Made by a program: the position numbers and the translations under genes. Under the pieces are notes generated by a model. That model was not told the origin of the DNA. It saw only the letters and a program-made list of their open reading frames with translations, and made no database searches. Positions 18,305 to 27,394 of a stretch of 64,000 nucleotides of DNA are shown here, piece by piece (positions within the stretch are counted from its first letter, which is position 1; every line of letters begins with the position of its first letter). This DNA is from AP-15 sp963724435 (GTDB lineage Bacteria; Pseudomonadota; Alphaproteobacteria; ATCC43930; CGMCC-115725). Location of the stretch: contig CAVRUN010000017.1 in the NCBI GenBank assembly GCA_963724435.1, positions 1 through 64,000 of the forward strand, read 5' to 3'.

Positions 18305-19883
18305 CCTGACGGTCGGTCGTCGCCGGCAACAGGTGAGCGAGGCTCAGAAATTTCTGCGGATCCTGCGGCTGCCCATCGACCCGCACCTCATAATGAACGT
18401 GGGGGCCGGTGCTGCGGCCGGTCGAGCCGAGCAGGCCGATCTCGGTTTGCGCGGAGACGGTCTGCCCGACGGCGACGAGACAGCGCCGCAGATGGCCGTA
18501 GAGGGTCACGATGCCGTAACCGTGGTCGATTTCGATCGCCTGGCCGTAATCACCTAGCCAGCCGGCATAAATCACAGTACCCGGCGCCGTTGCGTAGACC
18601 GGCGATGAATAGGGGGCATCCATGTCAATGCCGGTGTGAAAGGCGGCCTGGTGATTAAACGGGTCGATCCGCGGGCCAAACCGGCTGCCGAGCTCGTAAT
18701 GCGCCAGCGGCGCTGCAATCGGCAGCGTTTTTGACAAAGCCTCGATTGCCGCCAGCTTTTCGGCGCTGATCCCATCGCTCTTCGCGGCTCTGGCATCCGG
18801 GGGCGGGACAAAGGGGCCGCCCTCGGCGCCAGCTGGACTGCCTTGTGACATGATCCGCCCGACAATCCGTCCGAGATTGACGCCAGCTGATCGGAGAACG
18901 TTTTCGACTGCCGCGACCGCAGCAGTGTCGAGACTTTTGGCGCCGGATCCCGCGGCGTTGGAGGTCGTCGACGCGACGTCGCCGCTTTGAGCTGTCGGTC
19001 CGGCGGCGGCGATTGCCGGGCCCGGTAACGGAAGCCGCATCAGCGATAATCGTCGCCAGATATCGTTGATCTGCAAGCGAAGGCGGCCGCGCTTGATTGT
19101 GACCTTGTCGCGCAGCGCGCCGAATTGGGCAAGCTCTCTCGCCGTTTGTTCGAGACTCGCTTTGTATTGCGCCAGCTGCGACACCTCGGCCGTCCGCTCG
19201 CTTTGCATCTGCTGCAGTTGCGCCGTCAGTGCGGCGTTTCGCGCCTGTTCCTGCTGCAATGCCTGACGCGTCTCCTCGCTTGCCGTCGCGATTTCCGTCG
19301 GCGACGGCAGCTTTGGCGCCGGCTGCGCGATCGGACCCGGCTGCGTGACCGGCCCCGACCCCGCAAGCGGCTCCATCCCCGCAACTGGCCCCATCCCCGC
19401 AATCGGCCCCGTCCCCGCAATCGGCCCCGTCCCCGCAATCGCCTCCGCGCTAAGCTTTTGAATGTCGCCCATCAACTCCGCAAATCCGTCATCCACCAGG
19501 GTCAAGGATTGCAGCTTGGCATCCGCCGTCGATAGCTGGTCGCGCAACATCTGCGTCTGTTCAGTCAGGGCCGCGGTCTCTTGCTGAGCGTGGCTGCGAT
19601 CCTGCCGCGCATCAGCCAGCTCCCGGCGGACGCCGCTGAGCTGTTTTCGCAAATCATCGTTCGTGTTCCGCAGGCGCGCTGCGGCAGCGGTTTTCTCCGC
19701 CACGCGATGCCCGTATTGGATCCAATTCACTCCGAGAAACGCAAGCACCCCAATTCCCGCAAACACGGTTAGGAGCAATGCGCTTTGCAGCCGCGGCGAT
19801 ACGGCAACCGGATTCGACGAACGAAAACGAATGCGGATTTCGGGGAAGACCCTGCTTCCCTCACTAGAGGTTTCGACGATCAT
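18264..19883 (-). CDS. M23 (LytM) peptidase, membrane-anchored, with coiled coil
   Basis: 539 residues. A membrane anchor lies at about residues 33-53 (LQSALLLTVFAGIGVLAFLG). Long coiled coils rich in Gln, Ala and Arg follow (about 65-140 and 205-260), with a Gly/Pro hexapeptide repeat between them. The C-terminal peptidase_M23 domain carries the zinc ligands: HTGIDMD (about residue 428) and the HxH motif in TGPHVHYEVRVDG (about residue 505). The AHYELGSRFGPRIDPF lead-in is typical of cell-wall endopeptidases that cut peptidoglycan cross-links in the periplasm. All ligands are present, so it is probably active. The layout resembles NlpD/MepM-type hydrolases that remodel the wall. The gene is monocistronic and convergent with the DUF4337 gene. 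Confidence 0.88.
   Translation of the reverse strand: MIVETSSEGSRVFPEIRIRFRSSNPVAVSPRLQSALLLTVFAGIGVLAFLGVNWIQYGHRVAEKTAAAARLRNTNDDLRKQLSGVRRELADARQDRSHAQQETAALTEQTQMLRDQLSTADAKLQSLTLVDDGFAELMGDIQKLSAEAIAGTGPIAGTGPIAGMGPVAGMEPLAGSGPVTQPGPIAQPAPKLPSPTEIATASEETRQALQQEQARNAALTAQLQQMQSERTAEVSQLAQYKASLEQTARELAQFGALRDKVTIKRGRLRLQINDIWRRLSLMRLPLPGPAIAAAGPTAQSGDVASTTSNAAGSGAKSLDTAAVAAVENVLRSAGVNLGRIVGRIMSQGSPAGAEGGPFVPPPDARAAKSDGISAEKLAAIEALSKTLPIAAPLAHYELGSRFGPRIDPFNHQAAFHTGIDMDAPYSSPVYATAPGTVIYAGWLGDYGQAIEIDHGYGIVTLYGHLRRCLVAVGQTVSAQTEIGLLGSTGRSTGPHVHYEVRVDGQPQDPQKFLSLAHLLPATTDRQVTPAVGGPAGNSR
19351..19440. repeat. Five tandem 18-bp units inside the M23 gene
   Basis: Units start at 19351, 19369, 19387, 19405 and 19423. 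The last two are identical (GGCCCCGTCCCCGCAATC) and the others differ at one to four bases. They encode AG(T/M/S)(G/E)P(I/V/L) hexapeptides in the linker between the two coiled coils. Copy number is likely to vary between strains. Confidence 0.85.
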
Positions 19884-20333
19884 TTCTCCCCCACCAGTGC
19901 CGAACCGTGGATGTCCGATGCGCTGACCGGACCAGGTTTGGCATGCGTCGGGACGCCGGGTGTCGGCGTCCTCCCTGCTCAGCGAGTGGCTGGATTTTTG
20001 GCCCAGCCGCGGCGTCTCGCCGGTTTACGCAAGGAACGTGGCTTTGACAGTGCGCCTCGCGGAATGGACCCTAACGGGGCGACCTGCCTATGACAACAAA
20101 GAATCGCTAACTTTTCCGGAGAGAGCAATCAAACATCAAGAATCCAGAGACATTCCATGAAATAGCCACAATTTGTACGGAGCCTCTATGGTCACGATCA
20201 GCAAGCGCGGCTTAAGTGATGGTGGATTATTCGACTATACTTCGTGTCCGAGTCGGATTTAGGGGGTATATATTGCTGATGGGCGATTATTATTCAGCGC
20301 CATCAGCGCAACAGGATTTTATCGTAACGCGCA
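19884..20333. other. Intergenic region, no gene recognised
   Basis: About 450 bases between the start of the M23 gene and the stop of the ABC exporter, becoming AT-rich from about 20150. No gene, RNA or clear terminator is seen. Confidence 0.45.
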
Positions 20334-22148
20334 TTAAACCGCGGAGACTAAATCGGAAGGCGTACGGCGCTCGCTGCTGAACTGGCTTCGATAATAGCCG
20401 GCGAAGACGCCGTCCCGCTGCAGCAACTCGGCCAGATTGCCCTGCTCCACAAGCGCGCCACCTTGCAATACGACGATCCGATCGCAACGCTGCACGGTCG
20501 ACAAGCGGTGGGCGATGATGAATGTGGTGCGCCCCTCCATCAGCCGCTCGATCCCCGCCATCACCAGCGCTTCGGTGGTCACATCGAGCGCCGAGGTCGG
20601 TTCGTCGAGGATCAAGATCGGTGCGTCCCTCAGGAGGGCGCGGGCGATCGTGATGCGCTGCTTTTCGCCTTCGGACAGCGACACCCCGGATTCGCCGATG
20701 ACGGTGTCGTAGCCTTCGGGTAGCGACCCGATCCGTTCGTCGATGCGCGCCAGACGAGCAGCGCGCTCGATTGCCGCGTCATCGGCCCCGGGCCGGCCAT
20801 AAGCGATGTTGTCGCGGACCGACAGGGGAAAGATAAGCGGCGGCTGCAGTACCATTGCAATCTGGCTGCGCAGCGATTTGAGCGTGTACTCGCGCAGATC
20901 GACGCCGTCGATTTCAATCGCACCTTCGATCGGATCGTGAAACCGCGCCAGCAGGCTCACCAAAGTCGATTTTCCTGCCCCCGTCGGGCCGACAATCGCG
21001 ATCTTCGCGCCGGCCGGCACTTTGAGGTCGATCCCGTGCAGGACCGGCGTCTCGCGCCGGTAACGAAAACCGACGCCGCGCAGTGCGATGTCGCCACGGG
21101 CGCCCTCTGCCGGAAAGCTCTTTGTTCCGTCGATCAGATCGGGCTCGGCATCAAGCACCTCAAACACGCGGCGCGCGCCGACCCGGGCGCCGGCAATCAT
21201 CCCCCAGCTCTGACTGATCTGGTTAATCGGTGCATAGAGCTGAGCGAGATAGGAGATGAAAACAATCAATTGGCCGACGGTCAGAGCGCCCGACATCACC
21301 GCTCGCGCTCCAGCGTACACGACAAGTGCCGTACCAGCGGCAATGACGCTATTGACTGCCCCCGAATATAGGGTTTGCCAACTGTAAAGACGCAAGGTGG
21401 CGCGTAGGCTCTCGCGGCTGGCGCCCATAAACCGGCGGTGCTCGTCGTCTTCGCGGGTAAAAGCCTGCACGACCTTGATCGACGACATTGCCCATTGCAC
21501 CAGCGAATAGACCCGGCTTTCGGTGGTGCGCACCTCGGTGGCGATGTCGATGATTTTGCGGTTGAACCCGGCGATCAGGGCGAACAGCACCGGCACGACG
21601 GTCAGCGCCAGCAAGGTCAGGTTCGGATCGAGCGGAAACAGAACCATCAGCATGCCGGCCAGTAGAACCGCCGCCGACAGAATCGGCAGCACGCCGTTCA
21701 TAATCATTGTCTGCACAGCAAAACTGTCGGCAGTGATGCGATAGAGCAGGTCGCCGACCCGCTGACGATCGTGAAAAGCCAACGACAGCCGCTGCAGATG
21801 CCCGTAAAGGGCGCCCCGCAGATCGTTGACCATGCTCTGGCCGACGCCGATTGCGGTGTAGTTGTGCAGCAAGGTCAGCCCGCCGCTGCCGAGATGCACG
21901 ACGATGAGGGCGATGCAGGCGAAGATTAGTAATCGTCCGGGGGAGGTCCCGTGCAATGCCGCAAGCGAAATCGGTTTTCCACCGAGCACATTGTCGATGA
22001 CGACTTGCAGCGGCCACGGCTTTAACAGTTCGAACCCGGTGATAAAAAAGACCTGGGCTAGCGTCCAGGCAATGCGCCAGCGATGCGGCCAGAGATAAGG
22101 TGAAATTTTGCTCAACATGATCCGGACGGCGTGATGCCGCCTTTTCAA
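20334..22148 (-). CDS. ABC exporter, membrane and ATPase domains fused
   Basis: 604 residues, a half-transporter of the MsbA/lipid-exporter type. Six membrane segments fill residues 25-310 (for example QVFFITGFELLKPWPLQVVI and LLIFACIALIVVHLG). The ATPase has Walker A GPTGAGKST (387-395), Q-loop VLQPPLIFPLSVRDN, signature LSEGEKQ, Walker B ILILDEPTSALD and the switch His in IIAHRLSTV. The ATG at 22148 starts 2 bases after the stop of the glycosyltransferase fusion gene, so the genes are coupled. A second ATG at 22118 also fits. Context next to galE, a glycosyltransferase and ugd/uxs suggests export of a glycan or glycolipid across the inner membrane (inference from neighbours). Generic multidrug export cannot be excluded by sequence alone. 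Confidence 0.88.
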   Translation of the reverse strand: MKRRHHAVRIMLSKISPYLWPHRWRIAWTLAQVFFITGFELLKPWPLQVVIDNVLGGKPISLAALHGTSPGRLLIFACIALIVVHLGSGGLTLLHNYTAIGVGQSMVNDLRGALYGHLQRLSLAFHDRQRVGDLLYRITADSFAVQTMIMNGVLPILSAAVLLAGMLMVLFPLDPNLTLLALTVVPVLFALIAGFNRKIIDIATEVRTTESRVYSLVQWAMSSIKVVQAFTREDDEHRRFMGASRESLRATLRLYSWQTLYSGAVNSVIAAGTALVVYAGARAVMSGALTVGQLIVFISYLAQLYAPINQISQSWGMIAGARVGARRVFEVLDAEPDLIDGTKSFPAEGARGDIALRGVGFRYRRETPVLHGIDLKVPAGAKIAIVGPTGAGKSTLVSLLARFHDPIEGAIEIDGVDLREYTLKSLRSQIAMVLQPPLIFPLSVRDNIAYGRPGADDAAIERAARLARIDERIGSLPEGYDTVIGESGVSLSEGEKQRITIARALLRDAPILILDEPTSALDVTTEALVMAGIERLMEGRTTFIIAHRLSTVQRCDRIVVLQGGALVEQGNLAELLQRDGVFAGYYRSQFSSERRTPSDLVSAV

Positions 22149-22150
22149 TC

Positions 22151-24748
22151 TTACGCCGGCTGCGGCGCGGGCGTCGCTTTACGGATAGCGGTTTTCGGTT
22201 GGACCGGGATCAACCCGGCGGGCTTGGCGACGGCCTCGATGATGCGATGCATCAGCCCGGCGAATGCGGCGAGTTTCGTCCCGATCACGCCCAAATTCAC
22301 CAGCCCAACCACCGCGAGCACCGCGGCGGCGATGGGCCATCCGAGCAACAGCGCGAACGCCGTCATCAAAGCATAGCCGCGCAGCAGGAAAAGCGCGAGC
22401 TGCGACAGCCGCATCGTACAGCGCACCCGCAGCAACCGTTTATCGCCGCCGTGATATTCCGTGCAAACTAGGACGAGCGCGCGGCTGCATAACCCGCGGG
22501 AAATTTTCAAATCCCAGCCGCTCCACCCGGTGTCGGGCACGACAAAGTATTTCTGCGGCACCAAAAAACTCATCAAGCCACCGATCAGCGCCTCTTTGTC
22601 GACGCCCGCCTGGTTCCAGAAGGCGAGTTGGAAAGAGCGATCGCGCCACGACCAGCGTGCCCTTTGCTCGGTCGTCGCGGGCGCCGCATGCGGCCGCGCA
22701 CGCGTCTCGCGCACGCGCCATTTGATACGCTCCAAGCCGCGCAGCAATGGGCCGAGATAAATCAACAACGCCACCAGGGCGCGCGCCTTTGGCCCGTCAA
22801 AACGCTTGTCGATCGGCGCCTTCATCGCGCCGTTAACGCACATCGCCCAGGTGGCGAGCAACGGAACCGCGAGCAGCAGCCACCATCCCCCGCCGACCAA
22901 ACCCGCCAAAGCCAGCAGGATCGAAGCGGCGCTCCATTCAAAGGTCAGCGGCAAAACCGCGGTCAGTGAGGACGGCGGTTCGTACAAGGTCTGGAACAGG
23001 CCGCGGCCAAATATCCCCGAGTAAATCACCGGGCGGCGCGATAACAGCAGCGACGCCGACAAATCGCCATAGATCCGCCCGAGCCATTTGGCCTGGCCAA
23101 ACAGATTGAAGCGGAACGGATGCTTCGAATAGACCAGAGCCTCGGCCTTGCCATAGCCGCGCTGCTGGTTGCAGTAGGCTTTGACCGTGTTGCGGCGGAA
23201 ATGCCAGACAATCGCCGCCGGGCTAAAGCCGATCACAAAACCGGCGTCCTGGAAGCGCCAGCAAATATCGACATCATCGCCGGCGGCGCGATAGACCGGG
23301 TCGAAACCGCCCAGGCCGAGCAATGCATCGCGGCGGAACGCCATGTTGCAGCCGGCGATATGCTCGGCGACCTCATCGCTGAGCAGCACGTGAGTCGGGC
23401 CTCCGGGCGATACCGCGACCGCAGCCGGCACCAGGCTGTCCTCGGGGGGCGGAAAATTTGGCCCGCCGCAGGCGGCAAGCCCGCTCGTCTCCATTTTGGC
23501 GACGAGATAAGTCAGCCAATCGGTGTCGGCGACGCAGTCACTGTCGGTATAGGCGACGATTTCGCCGGTCGCCGCCTCGGCGCCGACATTTCGGGCAACG
23601 CTCAACCCCTTGTTCGGTTGGCTGATGATCCGGCAATAGGGATAGCTCTCGGCGATTTCGAGGGTGCGGTCGCGCGAACCGTCATTGACGACAATGACTT
23701 CGTAATCCGGGTAGTTCAGCAGCTCGAGCGAAGCAAGGCACGCATCCATCGTGCGCTCCGCATTGTAGGCGCAGACGACGACGGACACCCGCGGGTAGTA
23801 CGGCAGCGGCGGCGGCAGTGGGCCGCAATAGCAACGCTCGACCTCGAGAAGAGCGGGTTTCGGGCGGCGCTCGCGATCGACGAGCCCAAACGCCCAATCC
23901 TCGATCAAATGTCCCCCGGTAAACCATTCGTCGGTCCAGGCGAACACGCAAGTGCCGGCGACTCCCGCCTCGAACGCGGTGCGCACCTGCCATGACAGGA
24001 TGCGGGACTGGCCGCGCTCGCCCTCGCGGAGCGAGTCGACACCGAATTCGGTCAATACCAACGGTCGGTCGACCGCGAGATTGTGCAGCCGCGCAACGTA
24101 GCGCCGGAATGCGGCTTGATCATGCAAATAGACGTTGAAACAGACAAAATCGGTAAAATCGACGGTCAGATATTCGGTGGATGGGAAATTGGCATAGCTG
24201 ACCAATGCCCCGGGGTGCTCGTTCCTGACGCAGCCGACAAGCTCGCGCAGGAAGCGCCGCACCGGCTCCGCGCCATGCCAGCGGATCACATCAGGCGGGA
24301 TCTCGTTCCCGACCAGATAGGCAAAAATCGCTGGGTGCCGGCCGCACGCCCGCACGCCATCAACCACCGCGGCCCTGATTTCGCCGAGGATTGCCGGGCT
24401 GTCCAAAAAGGCGACGTACTGCGGCCAGGGAAGACCCGCCAGGACCTTAACGCCCGCTTCTTCTGCGGCATCGAGCAGCCATAGCGGCGGCACCGTGAAG
24501 ACGCGGACAGTGTTGACCCCGGCGGCCCTCATCAATGTGAAATCTTTTTCGACTATAGCCCGCTCGGGGAACTGAGCCCCGTGGCTCCCCACCGGGAACG
24601 GACCGTAGGTAACGCCTTTGATGAAATGCTTGTTTTCGCCGGCAAAGAAAAATTTTCCTCTGACGCGGATCGGCAGATCGCCCGCCGCTGCCGCCGGGAT
24701 TGTCACCGGGGCAAACGCGGCGATCTCGTCAGTTTCGATGACAGTCAT
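22151..24748 (-). CDS. Glycoside hydrolase-glycosyltransferase 2 fusion
   Basis: 865 residues in two enzymes. Residues about 27-320 form a TIM-barrel hydrolase of the GH2/GH5-like clan: FIKGVTYGPFPVGSHG, an acid/base Glu in VGNEIPPDV (E149) and a nucleophile Glu in PLVLTEFGVDS (E234). From about residue 325 a family 2 glycosyltransferase begins (RVSVVVCAYNAERTMDACL), with VVNDGSRDRT, the DxD-like YTDSDCVADTDWL, the acceptor-site region AAGDDVDICWRF and an RGYGKAEA motif in place of QxxRW. Several membrane segments follow (about 620-660 and 780-830) and a large C-terminal part. The GT2 domain would act on the cytoplasmic side of the membrane. How the fused hydrolase reaches its glycan is unclear. 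It is 109 bases after galE and directly before the ABC exporter, in one transcription unit. Confidence 0.82.
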   Translation of the reverse strand: MTVIETDEIAAFAPVTIPAAAAGDLPIRVRGKFFFAGENKHFIKGVTYGPFPVGSHGAQFPERAIVEKDFTLMRAAGVNTVRVFTVPPLWLLDAAEEAGVKVLAGLPWPQYVAFLDSPAILGEIRAAVVDGVRACGRHPAIFAYLVGNEIPPDVIRWHGAEPVRRFLRELVGCVRNEHPGALVSYANFPSTEYLTVDFTDFVCFNVYLHDQAAFRRYVARLHNLAVDRPLVLTEFGVDSLREGERGQSRILSWQVRTAFEAGVAGTCVFAWTDEWFTGGHLIEDWAFGLVDRERRPKPALLEVERCYCGPLPPPLPYYPRVSVVVCAYNAERTMDACLASLELLNYPDYEVIVVNDGSRDRTLEIAESYPYCRIISQPNKGLSVARNVGAEAATGEIVAYTDSDCVADTDWLTYLVAKMETSGLAACGGPNFPPPEDSLVPAAVAVSPGGPTHVLLSDEVAEHIAGCNMAFRRDALLGLGGFDPVYRAAGDDVDICWRFQDAGFVIGFSPAAIVWHFRRNTVKAYCNQQRGYGKAEALVYSKHPFRFNLFGQAKWLGRIYGDLSASLLLSRRPVIYSGIFGRGLFQTLYEPPSSLTAVLPLTFEWSAASILLALAGLVGGGWWLLLAVPLLATWAMCVNGAMKAPIDKRFDGPKARALVALLIYLGPLLRGLERIKWRVRETRARPHAAPATTEQRARWSWRDRSFQLAFWNQAGVDKEALIGGLMSFLVPQKYFVVPDTGWSGWDLKISRGLCSRALVLVCTEYHGGDKRLLRVRCTMRLSQLALFLLRGYALMTAFALLLGWPIAAAVLAVVGLVNLGVIGTKLAAFAGLMHRIIEAVAKPAGLIPVQPKTAIRKATPAPQPA

Positions 24749-24857
24749 TGTCAGGTTCCAGCGATGCCGCTGCGTTAATCATTGCAAGGCAAGCACAACG
24801 GATAACTGCGGGCTGCATTCCGTCTGTCGCCGCCCAGTGGCGGGCGAAAAAGCCGCA

Positions 24858-25838
24858 TCAAGCGTTAGAGCGCCGATGCCAGGCGAGAGCGGTGCGGAGG
24901 ATGGTGTCGAGGTCCGAGTGCTGCGCTTGCCAGCCCAACGTCTCGGCCGCAAGGCTGGGGTCGGCGACCAGCGCCGGCGGATCGCCGGGCCGCCTCGGGG
25001 CCTCGCGAACCGCTATCTTGTGGCCACTAATCGCCTCGGCTGTAGCAATGACCTCGCGAACCGAATGGCCGCGTCCCGTTCCGAGATTGAGGGCGATGCT
25101 GTCGCCTCCGGCGCGCAGCCGCTCGAGCGCCCGCAGATGGGCATCAGCAAGGTCATCGACATGGATGTAGTCGCGGATGGCGGTGCCGTCGGGGGTCGGA
25201 TAGTCGGTGCCAAAGACCTCGATGCCCGGGCGCCGGCCCAGTGCGGCCGCGAGAACAAGCGGCACCAGATGGGTCTCGGGCTCGTGGGATTCGCCGATCT
25301 CGCCGTCGGAATCGGCGCCGGCGGCATTGAAATAGCGCAGCGAAACCGAGCGAATCCCATAAGCTGGGCCATACCAATGCAGGGCGCGCTCGACCGCAAG
25401 TTTGGTTTCGCCATAAGGGTTGACCGGACGCTGCGGCGCCGTCTCGCGGATCGGGACGGTGTCGGGCGTGCCATAGGTCGCGCAGCTCGAAGAAAAGACG
25501 ATCTCGCCGACGCCGGTTTCCCGCATCGCTTCGAGCAACGACAGGCTGCCGCCCAAATTGTTGCGGTAGTAGAGCGCCGGATCACCGACGGATTCGCCGA
25601 CATAGGCGAGCGCCGCAAAATGCATTACGGCGGTCACCTCATGTTCTTTGATCGCAGCGCCCAGCCTCGAGCTGTCGCCGATGTCGCCTTCCACCAGCGG
25701 GCCCCAACGCGCCGCTTCGCGGCGGCCGCGCGACAGATTGTCGTAAACGACCGGGCGATAACCGGCTCGGGCCAAAGTCTTGCACGCGTGCGAGCCGATA
25801 TACCCAGCGCCGCCGGTGACCAAAATGGATTGCGACAT
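24858..25838 (-). CDS. galE: UDP-glucose 4-epimerase
   Basis: 326 residues, a short-chain dehydrogenase-type epimerase that interconverts UDP-glucose and UDP-galactose. The NAD-binding motif is at the N-terminus (ILVTGGAGYIGSHACKTL). Catalytic residues are visible in FSSSCATYG (Ser) and NPYGETKLAVE (the YxxxK pair). SLRYFNAAGAD and the DGTAIRDYIHVDDLADAH segment are strongly GalE-like. The ATG at 25838 gives the family N-terminus (MSQSILVTGG). The frame stays open upstream, but that part overlaps the divergent ugd gene and has no family pattern. It supplies UDP-galactose to the adjacent glycan locus, and probably leads the minus-strand operon galE - GH/GT fusion - ABC exporter. Confidence 0.93.
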   Translation of the reverse strand: MSQSILVTGGAGYIGSHACKTLARAGYRPVVYDNLSRGRREAARWGPLVEGDIGDSSRLGAAIKEHEVTAVMHFAALAYVGESVGDPALYYRNNLGGSLSLLEAMRETGVGEIVFSSSCATYGTPDTVPIRETAPQRPVNPYGETKLAVERALHWYGPAYGIRSVSLRYFNAAGADSDGEIGESHEPETHLVPLVLAAALGRRPGIEVFGTDYPTPDGTAIRDYIHVDDLADAHLRALERLRAGGDSIALNLGTGRGHSVREVIATAEAISGHKIAVREAPRRPGDPPALVADPSLAAETLGWQAQHSDLDTILRTALAWHRRSNA

Positions 25839-26003
25839 ACTGCTTTCGGTTTCGTAATGTCTCTCGATGTACAACGCCACGCCGCAACCGCGCCTTCCGC
25901 CATTTCTTGGCATTCGGGCGCGGCGACTTGCCGCGGCGTCGACTTGCGGAATAAGCCGGTAGCGCCACCGTTTTTGGGCGCGTTCGCGTAAAGGGCGGAG
26001 AGC

Positions 26004-27344
26004 ATGCGCATAGCGATTATCGGAACGGGTTATGTCGGGTTGGTGTCGGGGGCGTGCTTTTCCGAATTTGGCGTCGAGGTCGTTTGCGTTGACCAAGACA
26101 GCGCGAAAATCGCCCGCCTGCAACGCGGCGAAATGCCAATCTTTGAGCCCGGGCTCGAGGCGCTGGTCACCAAGAATGCGGCGGCCGGACGGATCTCGTT
26201 TACCACCGACCTGCGGGCCGCGGTAGCCGGCGCCGAAGCGGTCTTTATTGCTGTCGGCACGCCATCGCGGCGCGGCGACGGTCACGCTGATCTGTCTTTT
26301 GTCTATGCCGCGGCCGAGGAAATTGGACAGGCCCTAACCGATTACGCGGTTATTGTAACGAAATCGACGGTTCCGGTCGGCACCGGACGCGAGGTTGCCA
26401 AGATCTTGCGGCGCACCAGGCCGCAAGGCGGGTTTGACGTCGCCTCAAACCCGGAATTTCTCCGCGAAGGCTCGGCGATTGAAGATTTTATGCGGCCGGA
26501 TCGAGTCGTTATCGGCGCCGACAGCGAACGGGCGCGCGCCATCATGCACGCACTTTATCGCCCGCTCTATCTGATCGAAACGCCGATGGTGTTCACCGAT
26601 ATCGAGACGGCGGAGTTGATCAAATACGCCGCCAACGCCTTTCTCGCGACCAAGATCACATTCATCAACGAGATCGCCGATCTCTGCGAAAAAGTCGGCG
26701 CCGATGTTCAGGAAGTGGCAAAGGGGATCGGCCTCGATGGGCGCATCGGCCGCAAGTTTCTGCACGCCGGTCCGGGTTTTGGCGGATCGTGTTTTCCAAA
26801 GGATTGCCGAGCGTTGGTGCGCACCGCGCGGGAGGCGCAATCGCCGCTGTCGATTATCGAGACGGTGGTGCAGGTCAACGACACCCGTAAGGAGCGTATG
26901 GCCGACAAGATTATCGCCGCCTGTGGCGGGAATGTCGCCGGCAAGACGTTGGCAGTGCTGGGGTTGACCTTCAAACCGAACACCGATGACATGCGCGACA
27001 GCCCGAGCCTGTCGATCCTGCCGCGCTTGATCACGGCCGGCGCCACGATCCGTGCTTTCGACCCGGAGGGGATGGAAGAGGCGAGAAAGCTGCTGCCCGA
27101 CATTGTTTATTGCGCCGACGCTTACGAGACGATTGCGGGCGCCGACGCGCTGGTGCTGCTGACCGAATGGAACGCGTTTCGGGCATTGGATCTCAGTCGC
27201 GTTGAAAACCTGCTTGCCACCCCTGTGGTCATCGACCTGCGCAACATCTACAACCCGCAAGAGATGCTGGCCGCTGGTCTTTCCTACATCAGCATTGGCC
27301 GCAGCGCGCATCACGCCGCACCGCAATTGCGAGCATTTGCCTGA
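26004..27344 (+). CDS. ugd: UDP-glucose 6-dehydrogenase
   Basis: 446 residues, the bacterial Ugd length. It oxidises UDP-glucose to UDP-glucuronate with two NAD+. The Rossmann motif opens the protein (MRIAIIGTGYVGLVSGACFS). Conserved regions follow: VGTPSRRGDGHADLS, the hinge FLREGSAIEDF, the KYAANAFLATKITFINEIA helix and the catalytic Cys in GPGFGGSCFPKDC. The C-terminal UDP-binding domain (LGLTFKPNTDDMRDSPSL) is complete. The ATG at 26004 is divergent from galE across a 165-base gap that must carry both promoters. The product feeds the UXS enzyme encoded 50 bases downstream and possibly glycan uronic acids. Confidence 0.95.
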   Translation: MRIAIIGTGYVGLVSGACFSEFGVEVVCVDQDSAKIARLQRGEMPIFEPGLEALVTKNAAAGRISFTTDLRAAVAGAEAVFIAVGTPSRRGDGHADLSFVYAAAEEIGQALTDYAVIVTKSTVPVGTGREVAKILRRTRPQGGFDVASNPEFLREGSAIEDFMRPDRVVIGADSERARAIMHALYRPLYLIETPMVFTDIETAELIKYAANAFLATKITFINEIADLCEKVGADVQEVAKGIGLDGRIGRKFLHAGPGFGGSCFPKDCRALVRTAREAQSPLSIIETVVQVNDTRKERMADKIIAACGGNVAGKTLAVLGLTFKPNTDDMRDSPSLSILPRLITAGATIRAFDPEGMEEARKLLPDIVYCADAYETIAGADALVLLTEWNAFRALDLSRVENLLATPVVIDLRNIYNPQEMLAAGLSYISIGRSAHHAAPQLRAFA

Positions 27345-27394
27345 CCAGCGTATGCTTGAAGGCCTTCGCCCGGTTCTCATGAAAGGCTATTTCA

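Noticed and set aside
19351..19440. CRISPR-like tandem array
   Set aside because: Units are 18 bp with no spacers and lie in frame within a peptidase gene.
23120..23995. Plus-strand frame inside the GH-GT fusion gene
   Set aside because: It mirrors the GT2 domain on the opposite strand and lacks a ribosome site or any family pattern.
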